NCBI RefSeq assembly: GCF_014212315.1
Contig: NZ_JACKXE010000001.1
Coordinates: forward strand, 2,170,001 to 2,234,000
From: Nocardioides luti
Lineage (GTDB): Bacteria; Actinomycetota; Actinomycetes; Propionibacteriales; Nocardioidaceae
Direction: 5' to 3'
Length of the DNA stretch: 64,000 nt
Shown: positions 51,975-59,695 of the stretch, piece by piece
How the letters are laid out: every line of letters starts with the position of its first letter
How positions within the stretch are numbered: position 1 is the stretch's first letter
The notes under the pieces: generated by a model
Told to the model about the DNA's origin: nothing
Database searches by the model: none
The model's input: only the letters and a program-made list of their open reading frames with translations
Position numbers and translations under genes: made by a program

Positions 51975-53582
51975 ATGACCGCAGCACCGCCGTGGCGCGA
52001 GGAGCCGCGGTCGGTCTACGACATCCTCGACGCCGCGCCGAGCGCGGTCGTCGGCGTCGACGCGTCCGGGACCATCGACTACGTCAACGGCAACGCCCTG
52101 GCCATCTTCGACCACCGGGCCGAGGAGCTGCTGGGCCAGCCGATCGAACTGCTGCTGCCCGCCGGCAGCCCGGTCCACGAGGTCGACGGCGCCACGGCGT
52201 ACGCCGGGCTCGCCTCCGCCCGGGTGCTCAGCGTCGACGAGCCGACCGAGGGGCGGCGCCGTGACGGCAGCACGGTGCCGGTCGACGTCCGGGTCACCGC
52301 GCTGACCACCGAGCTCGGGCCGTGGTTCCTGCACGCGTTCGTCGACGTCTCGACGCGACGCGAGCGCGAGCAGCGGATGGAGGGGCTGAGCCGGGCGTAC
52401 CTCACGCTGGCCCGGATCAACCAGGCCATCGTCCGGGCCGGGACCCCCCAGCAGCTCTTCGACGAGACCTGCCGGGTGGCGGTCGAGCAGGGCGGCTTCC
52501 TGGCCGCGTGGGTGGGGGTGCCCACGGCCGACGGCCGCGTGGAGACCGAGGCCCGCGCCGGCGTGCTCGACGACTACATCGACGGGCTGCACATCACCCT
52601 CGACCCCGACGACGAGCGCGGCCGCGGCCCGACCGGGCGGGCGCTGCGCTCCGGGCTGCCGGCGTACGCCGCCGACTACCTCGCCGACGAGACCACCCGG
52701 CGCTGGCACGCGGCCGGCGAGCTCGCCGGCGTCAAGGGCTCGGCGACGCTGCCGCTGCTGCGCGGCGGGCGGATCGTCGCCGGGCTGACCTTGTACGCCG
52801 ACGACGTCCACTTCTTCGACGAGCAGATGCGCGAGCTGCTGGAGGGGATGGCGCGCAACGTGTCGTACGCCCTCGACGCGTGCGACGCCCGGGACCGCCT
52901 GGAGAGCGCCGCCGCCCAGCGCAGCGAGCTGCTGCGCCGGCTGATCCGGGCCCAGGAGCAGGAGCGCGCCCGGATCGCGGCCGACGTGCACGACGACTCC
53001 GTGCAGTCGCTGGCCGCCGTCGACCTGCGCCTCGGGCTGCTGCTCGGCGCGGCGCGGTCCACCGCTCCCCACCTCGAGCCGGCCATCCTCCAGCTGCAGG
53101 ACATCGTCGCCGACGTGTCGAGGGGGCTGCGCGGGCTGCTGTTCGACCTCGAGCCGCTGCCGCCCGGCGCGACCCTGACCCAGCTGCTGCGCGACGTGGC
53201 CGCGCACGCGCTGGAGGACGCGCCGACGACGTGGTCGGTCGACGAGCCCGACGGCCCCCTCCCCCCACTGCCACACGAGGCCGTCACCCCCCTCATCCGG
53301 ATCGCGCAGGAGGCGCTGGCCAACATCGTCAAGCACGCCCGGGCGCGCCACGTCCGCATCGAGGTCGCGGGCGAGGCCGACGGGGTGGCCGTCCGGATCG
53401 CCGACGACGGCGTCGGCCTGGCTCCCGGCGACCTGGGGCCCCGGCCGGGCCACCGCGGCGTCACGACGATGGTCGACCGGGCCACCGTGGCCGGGGGCCG
53501 GTGCGACGTCACGAGCAGCGGGACCGGCACGACTGTGGCGGTGTGGCTGCCGCTCACGACCCCGCACACGGTCATCGTCTGA
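51975..53582 (+). CDS. PAS-GAF histidine kinase, NarX/HisKA_3 type
   Basis: 535-residue soluble sensor kinase. An N-terminal PAS domain (YDILDAAPSAVVGVDASGTIDYVN) and a GAF domain (about 150-300, LFDETCRVAVEQGGFLAAWVG) precede the HisKA_3 helix with phospho-acceptor His339 (ARIAADVHDDSVQSL) and an HATPase domain (IAQEALANIVKHARARHV). Such kinases pair with LuxR-type regulators, one of which (50274-50951) is nearby on the other strand. No cysteine or heme motif identifies the ligand. Confidence 0.92.
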   Translation: MTAAPPWREEPRSVYDILDAAPSAVVGVDASGTIDYVNGNALAIFDHRAEELLGQPIELLLPAGSPVHEVDGATAYAGLASARVLSVDEPTEGRRRDGSTVPVDVRVTALTTELGPWFLHAFVDVSTRREREQRMEGLSRAYLTLARINQAIVRAGTPQQLFDETCRVAVEQGGFLAAWVGVPTADGRVETEARAGVLDDYIDGLHITLDPDDERGRGPTGRALRSGLPAYAADYLADETTRRWHAAGELAGVKGSATLPLLRGGRIVAGLTLYADDVHFFDEQMRELLEGMARNVSYALDACDARDRLESAAAQRSELLRRLIRAQEQERARIAADVHDDSVQSLAAVDLRLGLLLGAARSTAPHLEPAILQLQDIVADVSRGLRGLLFDLEPLPPGATLTQLLRDVAAHALEDAPTTWSVDEPDGPLPPLPHEAVTPLIRIAQEALANIVKHARARHVRIEVAGEADGVAVRIADDGVGLAPGDLGPRPGHRGVTTMVDRATVAGGRCDVTSSGTGTTVAVWLPLTTPHTVIV

Positions 53583-53710
53583 GCCGATCCGGTCACCTGC
53601 GTGGGAGGCCCGGCGTGGTCACCGCGGGTGGCGCGCGTGGTGCATGCGTACTACGCGAGACCACACCTCGGGCCCTGACCGCGGAGCCGCCGCTTCGCGA
53701 GGCTGGTGCC

Positions 53711-54196
53711 ATGATCACCGTTCTCGGGCTCCTGCTGCTCTCCTCCACCGCGGTCGCGGTGGTCTGGCATTCGCAACCGGGGCCGTCGCGCCCCCGCCGC
53801 CACGTCCGCCGACCCGCCCCCCAGCCCGCCCGCCGGATCCACCACCTCGAGCGACGCCCGGAGCGCGCGCACCGCGCCGACCTGCAGCGGCTGCTCGCCG
53901 CCCAGGTGCCGTCCTCGGTGGCCTGCTTCGTGCTGCAGCGCGGCGAGCGCGACCAGCTGCCGACCGGGCTGCTGTGGGCGTGGACCTACCGCCACGGCGG
54001 GATGCTGCTGGCGCTGGCGCTGGCCGCCGGCCTGGGTCGCGAGGACCTCGAGTGGCACCTGAGCGACGCCGGCACCCTGGACCGCGGGTCGCTGGCCCTG
54101 CACGCCGAGCTCAACGGCTACCTCTTCCGCACCCCCTCGATGAGCGACCTGTGGCGGCTCGTGCCGCTCGAGGCGACCGTCGACCGCCAGCTGTGA
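53711..54196 (+). CDS. Membrane-anchored protein of unknown function in the kinase cluster
   Basis: 161 residues. The N-terminal hydrophobic helix (ITVLGLLLLSSTAVAVVW) could be an anchor or uncleaved signal. A Pro/Arg-rich stretch (PGPSRPRRHVRRPAPQPARR) follows, then a helical domain of about 110 residues with LLAAQVPSSVACFVLQRGER and MLLALALAAGLGREDLEWHL. No family recognised. Its stop overlaps the downstream kinase GTG (GTGA), implying a functional link with that kinase. Confidence 0.7.
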   Translation: MITVLGLLLLSSTAVAVVWHSQPGPSRPRRHVRRPAPQPARRIHHLERRPERAHRADLQRLLAAQVPSSVACFVLQRGERDQLPTGLLWAWTYRHGGMLLALALAAGLGREDLEWHLSDAGTLDRGSLALHAELNGYLFRTPSMSDLWRLVPLEATVDRQL

Positions 54197-55230
54197 GCGG
54201 GCCGGACCACTTCCGCGCCGCGTTCACCCAGTTCACCGTCGGCGCGCTGGTGCTGACGCCGGTCGCGGACGGTCTCGAGGTCGTCGACGCGAACCAGGCC
54301 GCCGCCGAGCTCCTGGGCGTCGACCTCCCGAGCCTGCTCGGACAGCCCAGCGGCCACGCCAGCAAGCAGGAGGACCTCGCCCGGATCCTCGCGGCCGTCG
54401 ACCGCCTGCTGGCCGGCTCCCTCGACCGGTGGGAGGCCGAGCTCGAGCTGCACGACACCCCGGTCCGCTGGGTGCGGCTGGTGCTCACGGCCCTCCCGCC
54501 CGACGGCGTACGCCCCCTGCTGCTGGCGCAGCTCAGCGAGCTGGACCGCGCCCGCTCCGACTTCGTGTCGTCGGTGAGCCACGAGCTGCGCACCCCGCTG
54601 ACGACCGTCCTGGGCTACACCGAGGTGCTGCTCAGCGGTGCCGCCGGACCGCTGACCGACCAGCAGACGGGGATGCTGCTGCGCATCGAGCAGAACGGCG
54701 ACCGCCTGCTCGCGCTGCTGGAGGACCTCCTGACGCTGTCGCGGATCGAGGCCGGCAGCTTCCGCATCGAGCGCCGCGAGGTCGACCTCGTCGCCACCGT
54801 CGCCCGCGCCGTGCGCACCACCTCGCCCCTGCTCGACGGCCGCCGGCTCGGGCTGACCGTCAGCACCGACCGGATCGCCGTGAAGGTGCCCGGCGACGCC
54901 GAGCAGCTCGAGCGCGTGGTCGTCAACCTGCTGTCGAACGCCGTGAAGTTCACCCCCGACGGCGGCCAGATCTCCGTCAGCGTCGAGGGCGACGACCACG
55001 GCGGCACCGTGCACGTCACGGACACCGGCATGGGCGTGCCCGCCGAGGACCACGAGCAGCTGTTCACCCGCTTCTTCCGCAGCAGCACGGCCTACGACCG
55101 CGCCATCCCCGGCACCGGCCTGGGCCTGTCGATCGTGAAGTCGATCGTCGACGGCCACGGCGGCGCCGTCAGCGTGCGCTCGGCGCCGGCGCGCGGCTCC
55201 CGCTTCTCCGTGCGGCTGCCGGCCCGGTAG
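54193..55230 (+). CDS. PAS-containing histidine kinase
   Basis: 345 residues, soluble. A short N-terminal PAS-like domain (ALVLTPVADGLEVVDANQAAAELLGVD) precedes HisKA with His130 (VSSVSHELRTPLT) and HATPase (VVNLLSNAVKFTPDGG, VTDTGMGVPAEDHEQLF, GTGLGLSIVKSIVDGHGG). Translationally coupled to the unknown anchored protein upstream. Ends just before a long terminator hairpin. Confidence 0.93.
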   Translation: MSGPDHFRAAFTQFTVGALVLTPVADGLEVVDANQAAAELLGVDLPSLLGQPSGHASKQEDLARILAAVDRLLAGSLDRWEAELELHDTPVRWVRLVLTALPPDGVRPLLLAQLSELDRARSDFVSSVSHELRTPLTTVLGYTEVLLSGAAGPLTDQQTGMLLRIEQNGDRLLALLEDLLTLSRIEAGSFRIERREVDLVATVARAVRTTSPLLDGRRLGLTVSTDRIAVKVPGDAEQLERVVVNLLSNAVKFTPDGGQISVSVEGDDHGGTVHVTDTGMGVPAEDHEQLFTRFFRSSTAYDRAIPGTGLGLSIVKSIVDGHGGAVSVRSAPARGSRFSVRLPAR

Positions 55231-55251
55231 CCCATCGCTCCGCCTGCCGCC

Positions 55252-55324
55252 GGCCTGCGGCCCGGGACGCCCCGGCCCTTCTGTACCCCCGTGACGGGGG
55301 CCGGGGTGTCCCCGACCGCAGGCC
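55252..55324. terminator. Bidirectional terminator between kinase and aldehyde dehydrogenase genes
   Basis: Arms 55252-55277 and 55299-55324 are complementary over 26 bases with three mismatches (outer core GGCCTGCGG / CCGCAGGCC). The loop contains CCCCC and GGGGG that can pair internally. Lies between convergent genes. Confidence 0.75.
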
Positions 55325-55369
55325 GGTGGCGGTGGGCTGGCGGTGGGCTGGCGGCGGACGGCGCGGGCC

Positions 55370-56827
55370 TCAGAAGGGGTACGGCGCGATGTCGGGGCGC
55401 ACGGTGAGCCACTGCAGCTCGGTGAACGAGTCCAGGTTGGCCCGGGCGCCGCCGATGCGCGAGCCGTTGCCCGAGCTCTTCATCCCGCCGAACGGCGCGT
55501 TGGCCTCGTCCATGACCGTCTGCTCGTTGATGTGCACCTTGCCGGAGACCAGCCGGTCCGCGATCCGCATCGCCTGGCCCACGTCGCCGAGGATGCCGAC
55601 GGACAGGCCGTACTCGTTGGCGTTGGCCAGCTCGACGGCCTCGTCGACGGTCGAGAACCGCATCACCGGCGCCACCGGGCCGAAGATCTCCTCGCTCCAC
55701 GCCGGGCTGTCGGTGGTGACGTCGACGAGGACGGTCGGCTGGTAGTACGGCCCGTCGATCGAGCCGCCCGCCGCCACCCGCGCGCCCTGCGCGACGGCGT
55801 CGCTGACGATGGCGTCGATGCGCTTGAGCTGCTTGGCGTCGATGACCGGGCCGAGCGCGACCGTGCCGGAGGCCGGGTCGCCGACCGGCAGGTGCCGCGC
55901 CTTCTCGGCCAGCGCCTCGACGTAGGCGTCGTAGACCGACTCGTGCACCAGGTGGCGCCCCGACGTCATGCAGATCTGGCCCTGGTGCAGGAAGCTGCCG
56001 AAGGCGCCGGCCGAGGCCGCCAGCGCGAGGTCGGCGCCCTCCAGCACGATGAGGGCGTTGTTGCCGCCGAGCTCGAGGTGGGCGCGCTTGAGGTGCCGCG
56101 CGGCCAGCTCGCCGACGGTGCGGCCGGCCGCGGTGGAGCCGGTGAACGAGACGACCCGCACCTCCGGCGCCTCGACGACGGCCGCGCCGATGTCGGCGCC
56201 GCCGGGCAGCAGCGCGAGCAGGCCGCTGGGCAGGCCGGCCTCCTCGAAGATCCGCACCAGCGCCACGCCGCCGCACACGGCCGTGCGCGGGTCGGGCTTG
56301 AGCAGGACCGCGTTGCCGAGCGCGAGCGCCGGGGCGACCGCGCGGATCGACAGGATCAGCGGGAAGTTGAACGGCGCGATGACCGACACCACCCCGACCG
56401 GACGGCGCCGGGAGAACGACCAGCGGTCGTCGTTGCTGGTGAGCACGTCGCCCGCCGGGTGCGAGGTCAGCGCCGCCGCCTCGAAGCACTCCTGGGCCGC
56501 GATGTGCGTCTCGAGCGCGGCCTTGGCGCCGATGCCGCCGGACTCGCGGACGATCCAGGACTCGACGTCGGCCGCGTGCTCCTCCCAGAGGGCGCCGGCC
56601 CGGCGCAGCACGGCCGCGCGGACCTCGGGCTTCTCGGCCGCCCACGCCGCCTGGGCCGCGGCGGCCACCCGGGCGGCCTCGCGCACGTCCTCGGGGTCGG
56701 CGACGCCGTACGTCCCGAGCACCTGCCCGGTCGCCGGCTCGACCGCGTCGGCGGTGCCGCCGCGGCCGTCGCGCCAGCCGTCGATGTTGATCTTGCCGTG
56801 CCAGACGGTCGTGTCGAGGAGGGTCAT
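55370..56827 (-). CDS. Aldehyde dehydrogenase, benzaldehyde/vanillin type
   Basis: 485-residue NAD(P)-dependent enzyme. Catalytic Cys in GQICMTSGR, general base in HLELGGNNALIVLE, nucleotide motif SFTGSTAAGRTVGE and substrate region IAPFNFPLILSIRAVAPALALGNAV match the aromatic-aldehyde branch. Divergent from pobA, it probably oxidises 4-hydroxybenzaldehyde or similar to 4-hydroxybenzoate. TAGGAC is six bases before the ATG (leaderless). Confidence 0.9.
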   Translation of the reverse strand: MTLLDTTVWHGKINIDGWRDGRGGTADAVEPATGQVLGTYGVADPEDVREAARVAAAAQAAWAAEKPEVRAAVLRRAGALWEEHAADVESWIVRESGGIGAKAALETHIAAQECFEAAALTSHPAGDVLTSNDDRWSFSRRRPVGVVSVIAPFNFPLILSIRAVAPALALGNAVLLKPDPRTAVCGGVALVRIFEEAGLPSGLLALLPGGADIGAAVVEAPEVRVVSFTGSTAAGRTVGELAARHLKRAHLELGGNNALIVLEGADLALAASAGAFGSFLHQGQICMTSGRHLVHESVYDAYVEALAEKARHLPVGDPASGTVALGPVIDAKQLKRIDAIVSDAVAQGARVAAGGSIDGPYYQPTVLVDVTTDSPAWSEEIFGPVAPVMRFSTVDEAVELANANEYGLSVGILGDVGQAMRIADRLVSGKVHINEQTVMDEANAPFGGMKSSGNGSRIGGARANLDSFTELQWLTVRPDIAPYPF

Positions 56828-56877
56828 GCACCAGTCCTACTCCCCCGCCGGTCGCCGCACGAGCCCCGGCCGGCCGG

Positions 56878-56894
56878 CTTCCGGCCAGCGGAAG
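56878..56894. promoter_or_regulatory. Candidate operator between aldehyde dehydrogenase and pobA
   Basis: CTTCCGGCCAGCGGAAG has perfect 6-base arms CTTCCG/CGGAAG around five bases. Read on the minus strand it is preceded by the same C-tract as the pcaH element at 49261. Two copies at two functionally linked divergent promoters suggest one regulator, probably the IclR protein at 49287. Confidence 0.65.
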
Positions 56895-56938
56895 GGGGCG
56901 GTGGTGGCGCCGGCGTACGCCCCGCGAGACTGCGCCGC

Positions 56939-58138
56939 ATGACGACCCTGCCCGCCGACGACCTGCGCACCCGCGTCGCCATCATCGGCGCCGGCCCCGC
57001 CGGCATGCTGCTCGCCCACCTGCTCGCCGCCGAGGGCATCGAGTCGGTGGTGGTGGAGACGCGCTCGGAGGAGTACGTCGCCAGCCGGATCCGCGCCGGC
57101 ATCCTCGAGCACTCGACGGTGGACCTGCTCCGTGCGGCGGGGCTGGGCGAGCGCCTGGACCGGGAGGGACACGAGCACCGCGGCATCTACCTGCAGTGGC
57201 CCGAGGAGCGGCACCACCTCGACTTCGTCGACCTGACCGGGCGGTCGGTGTTCGTCTACGGCCAGACCGAGGTGCAGAAGGACCTGGTCGCGGCCCGCCG
57301 GGCCGCCGGGCAGTCGGTGCACTACGAGGTCGCCGACACCGCGCTGCACGACCTGGAGACCGACCACCCGTCGGTCACCTTCACGGACTCCACCGGGCGC
57401 CCGCGGCGGCTGGTGGCGGACGTCGTCGTCGGGTGCGACGGGTCGTTCGGGCCGAGTCGTGGCGCCGTACCCGCCTCCCTGCGGCGTACCTCCGAGCGCG
57501 TCTACCCCTACTCCTGGCTGGGGATCCTCGCCGACGTCGCGCCGTCGACCGACGAGCTGATCTACGCCTGGCACGACGACGGCTTCGCGATGCACTCGAT
57601 GCGCTCGGCGACGGTGAGTCGGCTGTACCTCCAGGTCCCGAACGACACCGACGTCGCCGACTGGTCCGACGACCGGATCTGGGACGCGCTCGCGACCCGG
57701 CTCGGCCACGGCCAGGACGGCTGGCAGCTGACGCCCGGCCCGGTCACGGAGAAGAGCGTGCTGCCGATGCGCTCGTTCGTGCAGACCCCGATGCGCCACG
57801 GGCGGCTCTTCCTCGCCGGCGACGCCGCCCACATCGTCCCGCCCACCGGCGCCAAGGGCCTCAACCTCGCGGTCGCGGACGTCGGCCTGCTCGCGCCCGC
57901 GCTGGTGGACCTGCTCGGGCGCGGCGACGCGCGGCTGGCCGACGCCTACTCCGACACCGCCCTGCGACGGGTCTGGCGCTGCACGCACTTCTCCTGGTGG
58001 ATGACCTCGATGCTGCACCGCTCCGGCGACGACTTCGACGCCCAGCTCCAGCTCTCCCAGCTGCGCTGGGTCACCTCCAGCGAGGCCGGCGCCACCGGCC
58101 TGGCCGAGAACTACGCCGGACTGCCGATCGGGATGTGA
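56939..58138 (+). CDS. pobA: 4-hydroxybenzoate 3-monooxygenase
   Basis: 399-residue FAD monooxygenase producing protocatechuate from 4-hydroxybenzoate. IIGAGPAGMLLAHLLAAEGI (14-33) and the second FAD motif LFLAGDAAHIVPPTGAKGLNLA are intact, with RIRAGILEHSTVDLLR and the substrate-proximal YPYSWLGILA. Its product is the PcaHG substrate, linking this locus to pcaHGBL seven kilobases away. ATG 56939. Its stop is followed 26 bases later by repeat array 3. Confidence 0.95.
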   Translation: MTTLPADDLRTRVAIIGAGPAGMLLAHLLAAEGIESVVVETRSEEYVASRIRAGILEHSTVDLLRAAGLGERLDREGHEHRGIYLQWPEERHHLDFVDLTGRSVFVYGQTEVQKDLVAARRAAGQSVHYEVADTALHDLETDHPSVTFTDSTGRPRRLVADVVVGCDGSFGPSRGAVPASLRRTSERVYPYSWLGILADVAPSTDELIYAWHDDGFAMHSMRSATVSRLYLQVPNDTDVADWSDDRIWDALATRLGHGQDGWQLTPGPVTEKSVLPMRSFVQTPMRHGRLFLAGDAAHIVPPTGAKGLNLAVADVGLLAPALVDLLGRGDARLADAYSDTALRRVWRCTHFSWWMTSMLHRSGDDFDAQLQLSQLRWVTSSEAGATGLAENYAGLPIGM

Positions 58139-58163
58139 CCGCAGGCGGGCCCGGGGCGATCGC

Positions 58164-58421
58164 CGAGTCGGCGCATCTGCAGATCCCGGAGGCGTCGAGT
58201 CGGCGCGTCTGCAGATGCGACCCGGCCGGCGGTGGGCCATCAACCTCTGCCGGCCGGCACTCGGTTGACGGCGCACCGCCGGCGCCTGAACGTGCCTCGG
58301 CCGATCTGCAGATGCGCCGACTCGGCACTCCCAGCGTCTGCAGATGCGCCGACTCGGCACTCCCAGCGTCTGCAGATGCGCCGACTCGGCACCCCCAACG
58401 TCTGCAGATGCGCCGACTCGG
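58164..58421. repeat. 32-base-period repeat array, locus 3 (between convergent genes)
   Basis: Direct copies at 58164 and 58196 (the second with one change: CGAGTCGGCGCGTCTGCAG), then about 90 bases of unique sequence, then four inverted copies at 58306, 58338, 58370 and 58402, all exactly 32 bases apart. The last copy ends one base before the stop codon of the minus-strand dehydrogenase. Confidence 0.93.
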
Positions 58422-58422
58422 C

Positions 58423-59583
58423 TCAGGTCAGGGTGACGCGCAGCAGCTTGTCGTCGTGGGGGCCGGGGGTGGCGCGGCCGTCGCGGTTGGAGGTGCCGAC
58501 CCACAGCGAGCCGTCGGGCGCGAGGGCGACGGCGCGGACCCGGCCGAGCCGGTCGTCGACGAGGTGGCGGCGGACGGTGCCGCGCTCGTCACCGTCCAGC
58601 TCGACGGAGAAGACGCACTGGCCCTGCAGGGCGCCGAGCCACGCCCGGCCCTGCGCGACGGCGATGCCGCTCGGGGAGCAGTCGTCGGGCAGCCAGGTCG
58701 CGAGCGGGTCGACCAGCCCGCGACCGCCGCCGGTGCCCTCGACCTGCGGCCAGCCGTAGTTGCCGCCGGGCTCGATGAGGTTGAGCTCGTCGGCGGCGTC
58801 CTCGCCGAACTCCGAGGCCCACAGCCGGCCGTCCTCGTCGAGGGTGATCCCCTCGACGTTGCGGTGCCCGTAGCTCCACACCGGGTTGCCGAAGGGGTTG
58901 CCCTGCGGCGTGCCCCCGGTGTCGGTGATCCGCAGGACCTTGCCGTTGAGCGACTCCCGGTCCTGCGCGCTCGCGGAGTTCTCCGCGTCGCCTGTCGAGA
59001 CGAACAGCAGCCCTTCCGCCCCGAAGACCAGGCCGCCGCCGTTGTGGTGCACCGACGTCGCGATGCCGGTCAGCAGCGGCTCGGGCTCGCCGAGGCCGGA
59101 GCCGGCGTACCGCATCCGCACCACCCGGTTGTCCGACGCCGTCGAGACGTAGGCGTAGAGCCACGGCTCGTCGGGGTACGACGGGTGCAGGGCGAGCCCG
59201 AGCAGTCCGCCCTCCCCACCCTGGGCGGCGCCGCTGACGACGCCGGGCACGGTCCCGATGACGTCGGCACCCTCGGGCCCGACGAGCAGCACCTCGGCGG
59301 TGTCGCGCATCGAGACCAGCGCGCGCCCGTCCGGGAGGAACGTGATCCCCCACGGCACGGCCAGGTCCCGCGAGAGCTCGCCCGCGATCGCGGGGCGGAC
59401 CTCGACCGGGGGCTCGGCGGTCTCGCCCGGCGACGGGTCGGCGGAGGTCGCCGAGGACGACGGGGACCCGGGTGACGTCGGCGTCCCCGACGGGCGGGCG
59501 GACGGCGTCCCCTCGCTGTCGCACGCGGCCAGCCCCGCCAGGCCCACGAGTGCCCCGGCCCGCAGGAAGGTGCCGCGTCGCAT
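58423..59583 (-). CDS. PQQ-dependent sugar-dehydrogenase-like lipoprotein
   Basis: 386 residues. Signal MRRGTFLRAGALVGLAGLAAC with lipobox LAAC, a Ser/Pro/Thr-rich linker (about 24-60), then a six-bladed propeller of the glucose/sorbosone dehydrogenase family: LAVPWGITFLPDGRALVSMRD, GGEGGLLGLALHPSYPDEPWLYAYV, SVHHNGGGLVFGAEGLLFVSTGD, YGHRNVEGITLDEDGRLWASEFG. Periplasm-side sugar oxidation or binding is inferred. The gene starts behind a short region with a possible upstream ATG at 59637. Confidence 0.87.
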   Translation of the reverse strand: MRRGTFLRAGALVGLAGLAACDSEGTPSARPSGTPTSPGSPSSSATSADPSPGETAEPPVEVRPAIAGELSRDLAVPWGITFLPDGRALVSMRDTAEVLLVGPEGADVIGTVPGVVSGAAQGGEGGLLGLALHPSYPDEPWLYAYVSTASDNRVVRMRYAGSGLGEPEPLLTGIATSVHHNGGGLVFGAEGLLFVSTGDAENSASAQDRESLNGKVLRITDTGGTPQGNPFGNPVWSYGHRNVEGITLDEDGRLWASEFGEDAADELNLIEPGGNYGWPQVEGTGGGRGLVDPLATWLPDDCSPSGIAVAQGRAWLGALQGQCVFSVELDGDERGTVRRHLVDDRLGRVRAVALAPDGSLWVGTSNRDGRATPGPHDDKLLRVTLT

Positions 59584-59695
59584 GCTCCAGGTCGTCACGG
59601 CCGAAACGGTAACCAACGCCCGCACATCCCCACTCACAGCGGACCGACAGACGGCTCATCCGTCGTTGTCAGGTCGGCGTACTCCACTGGGGACC

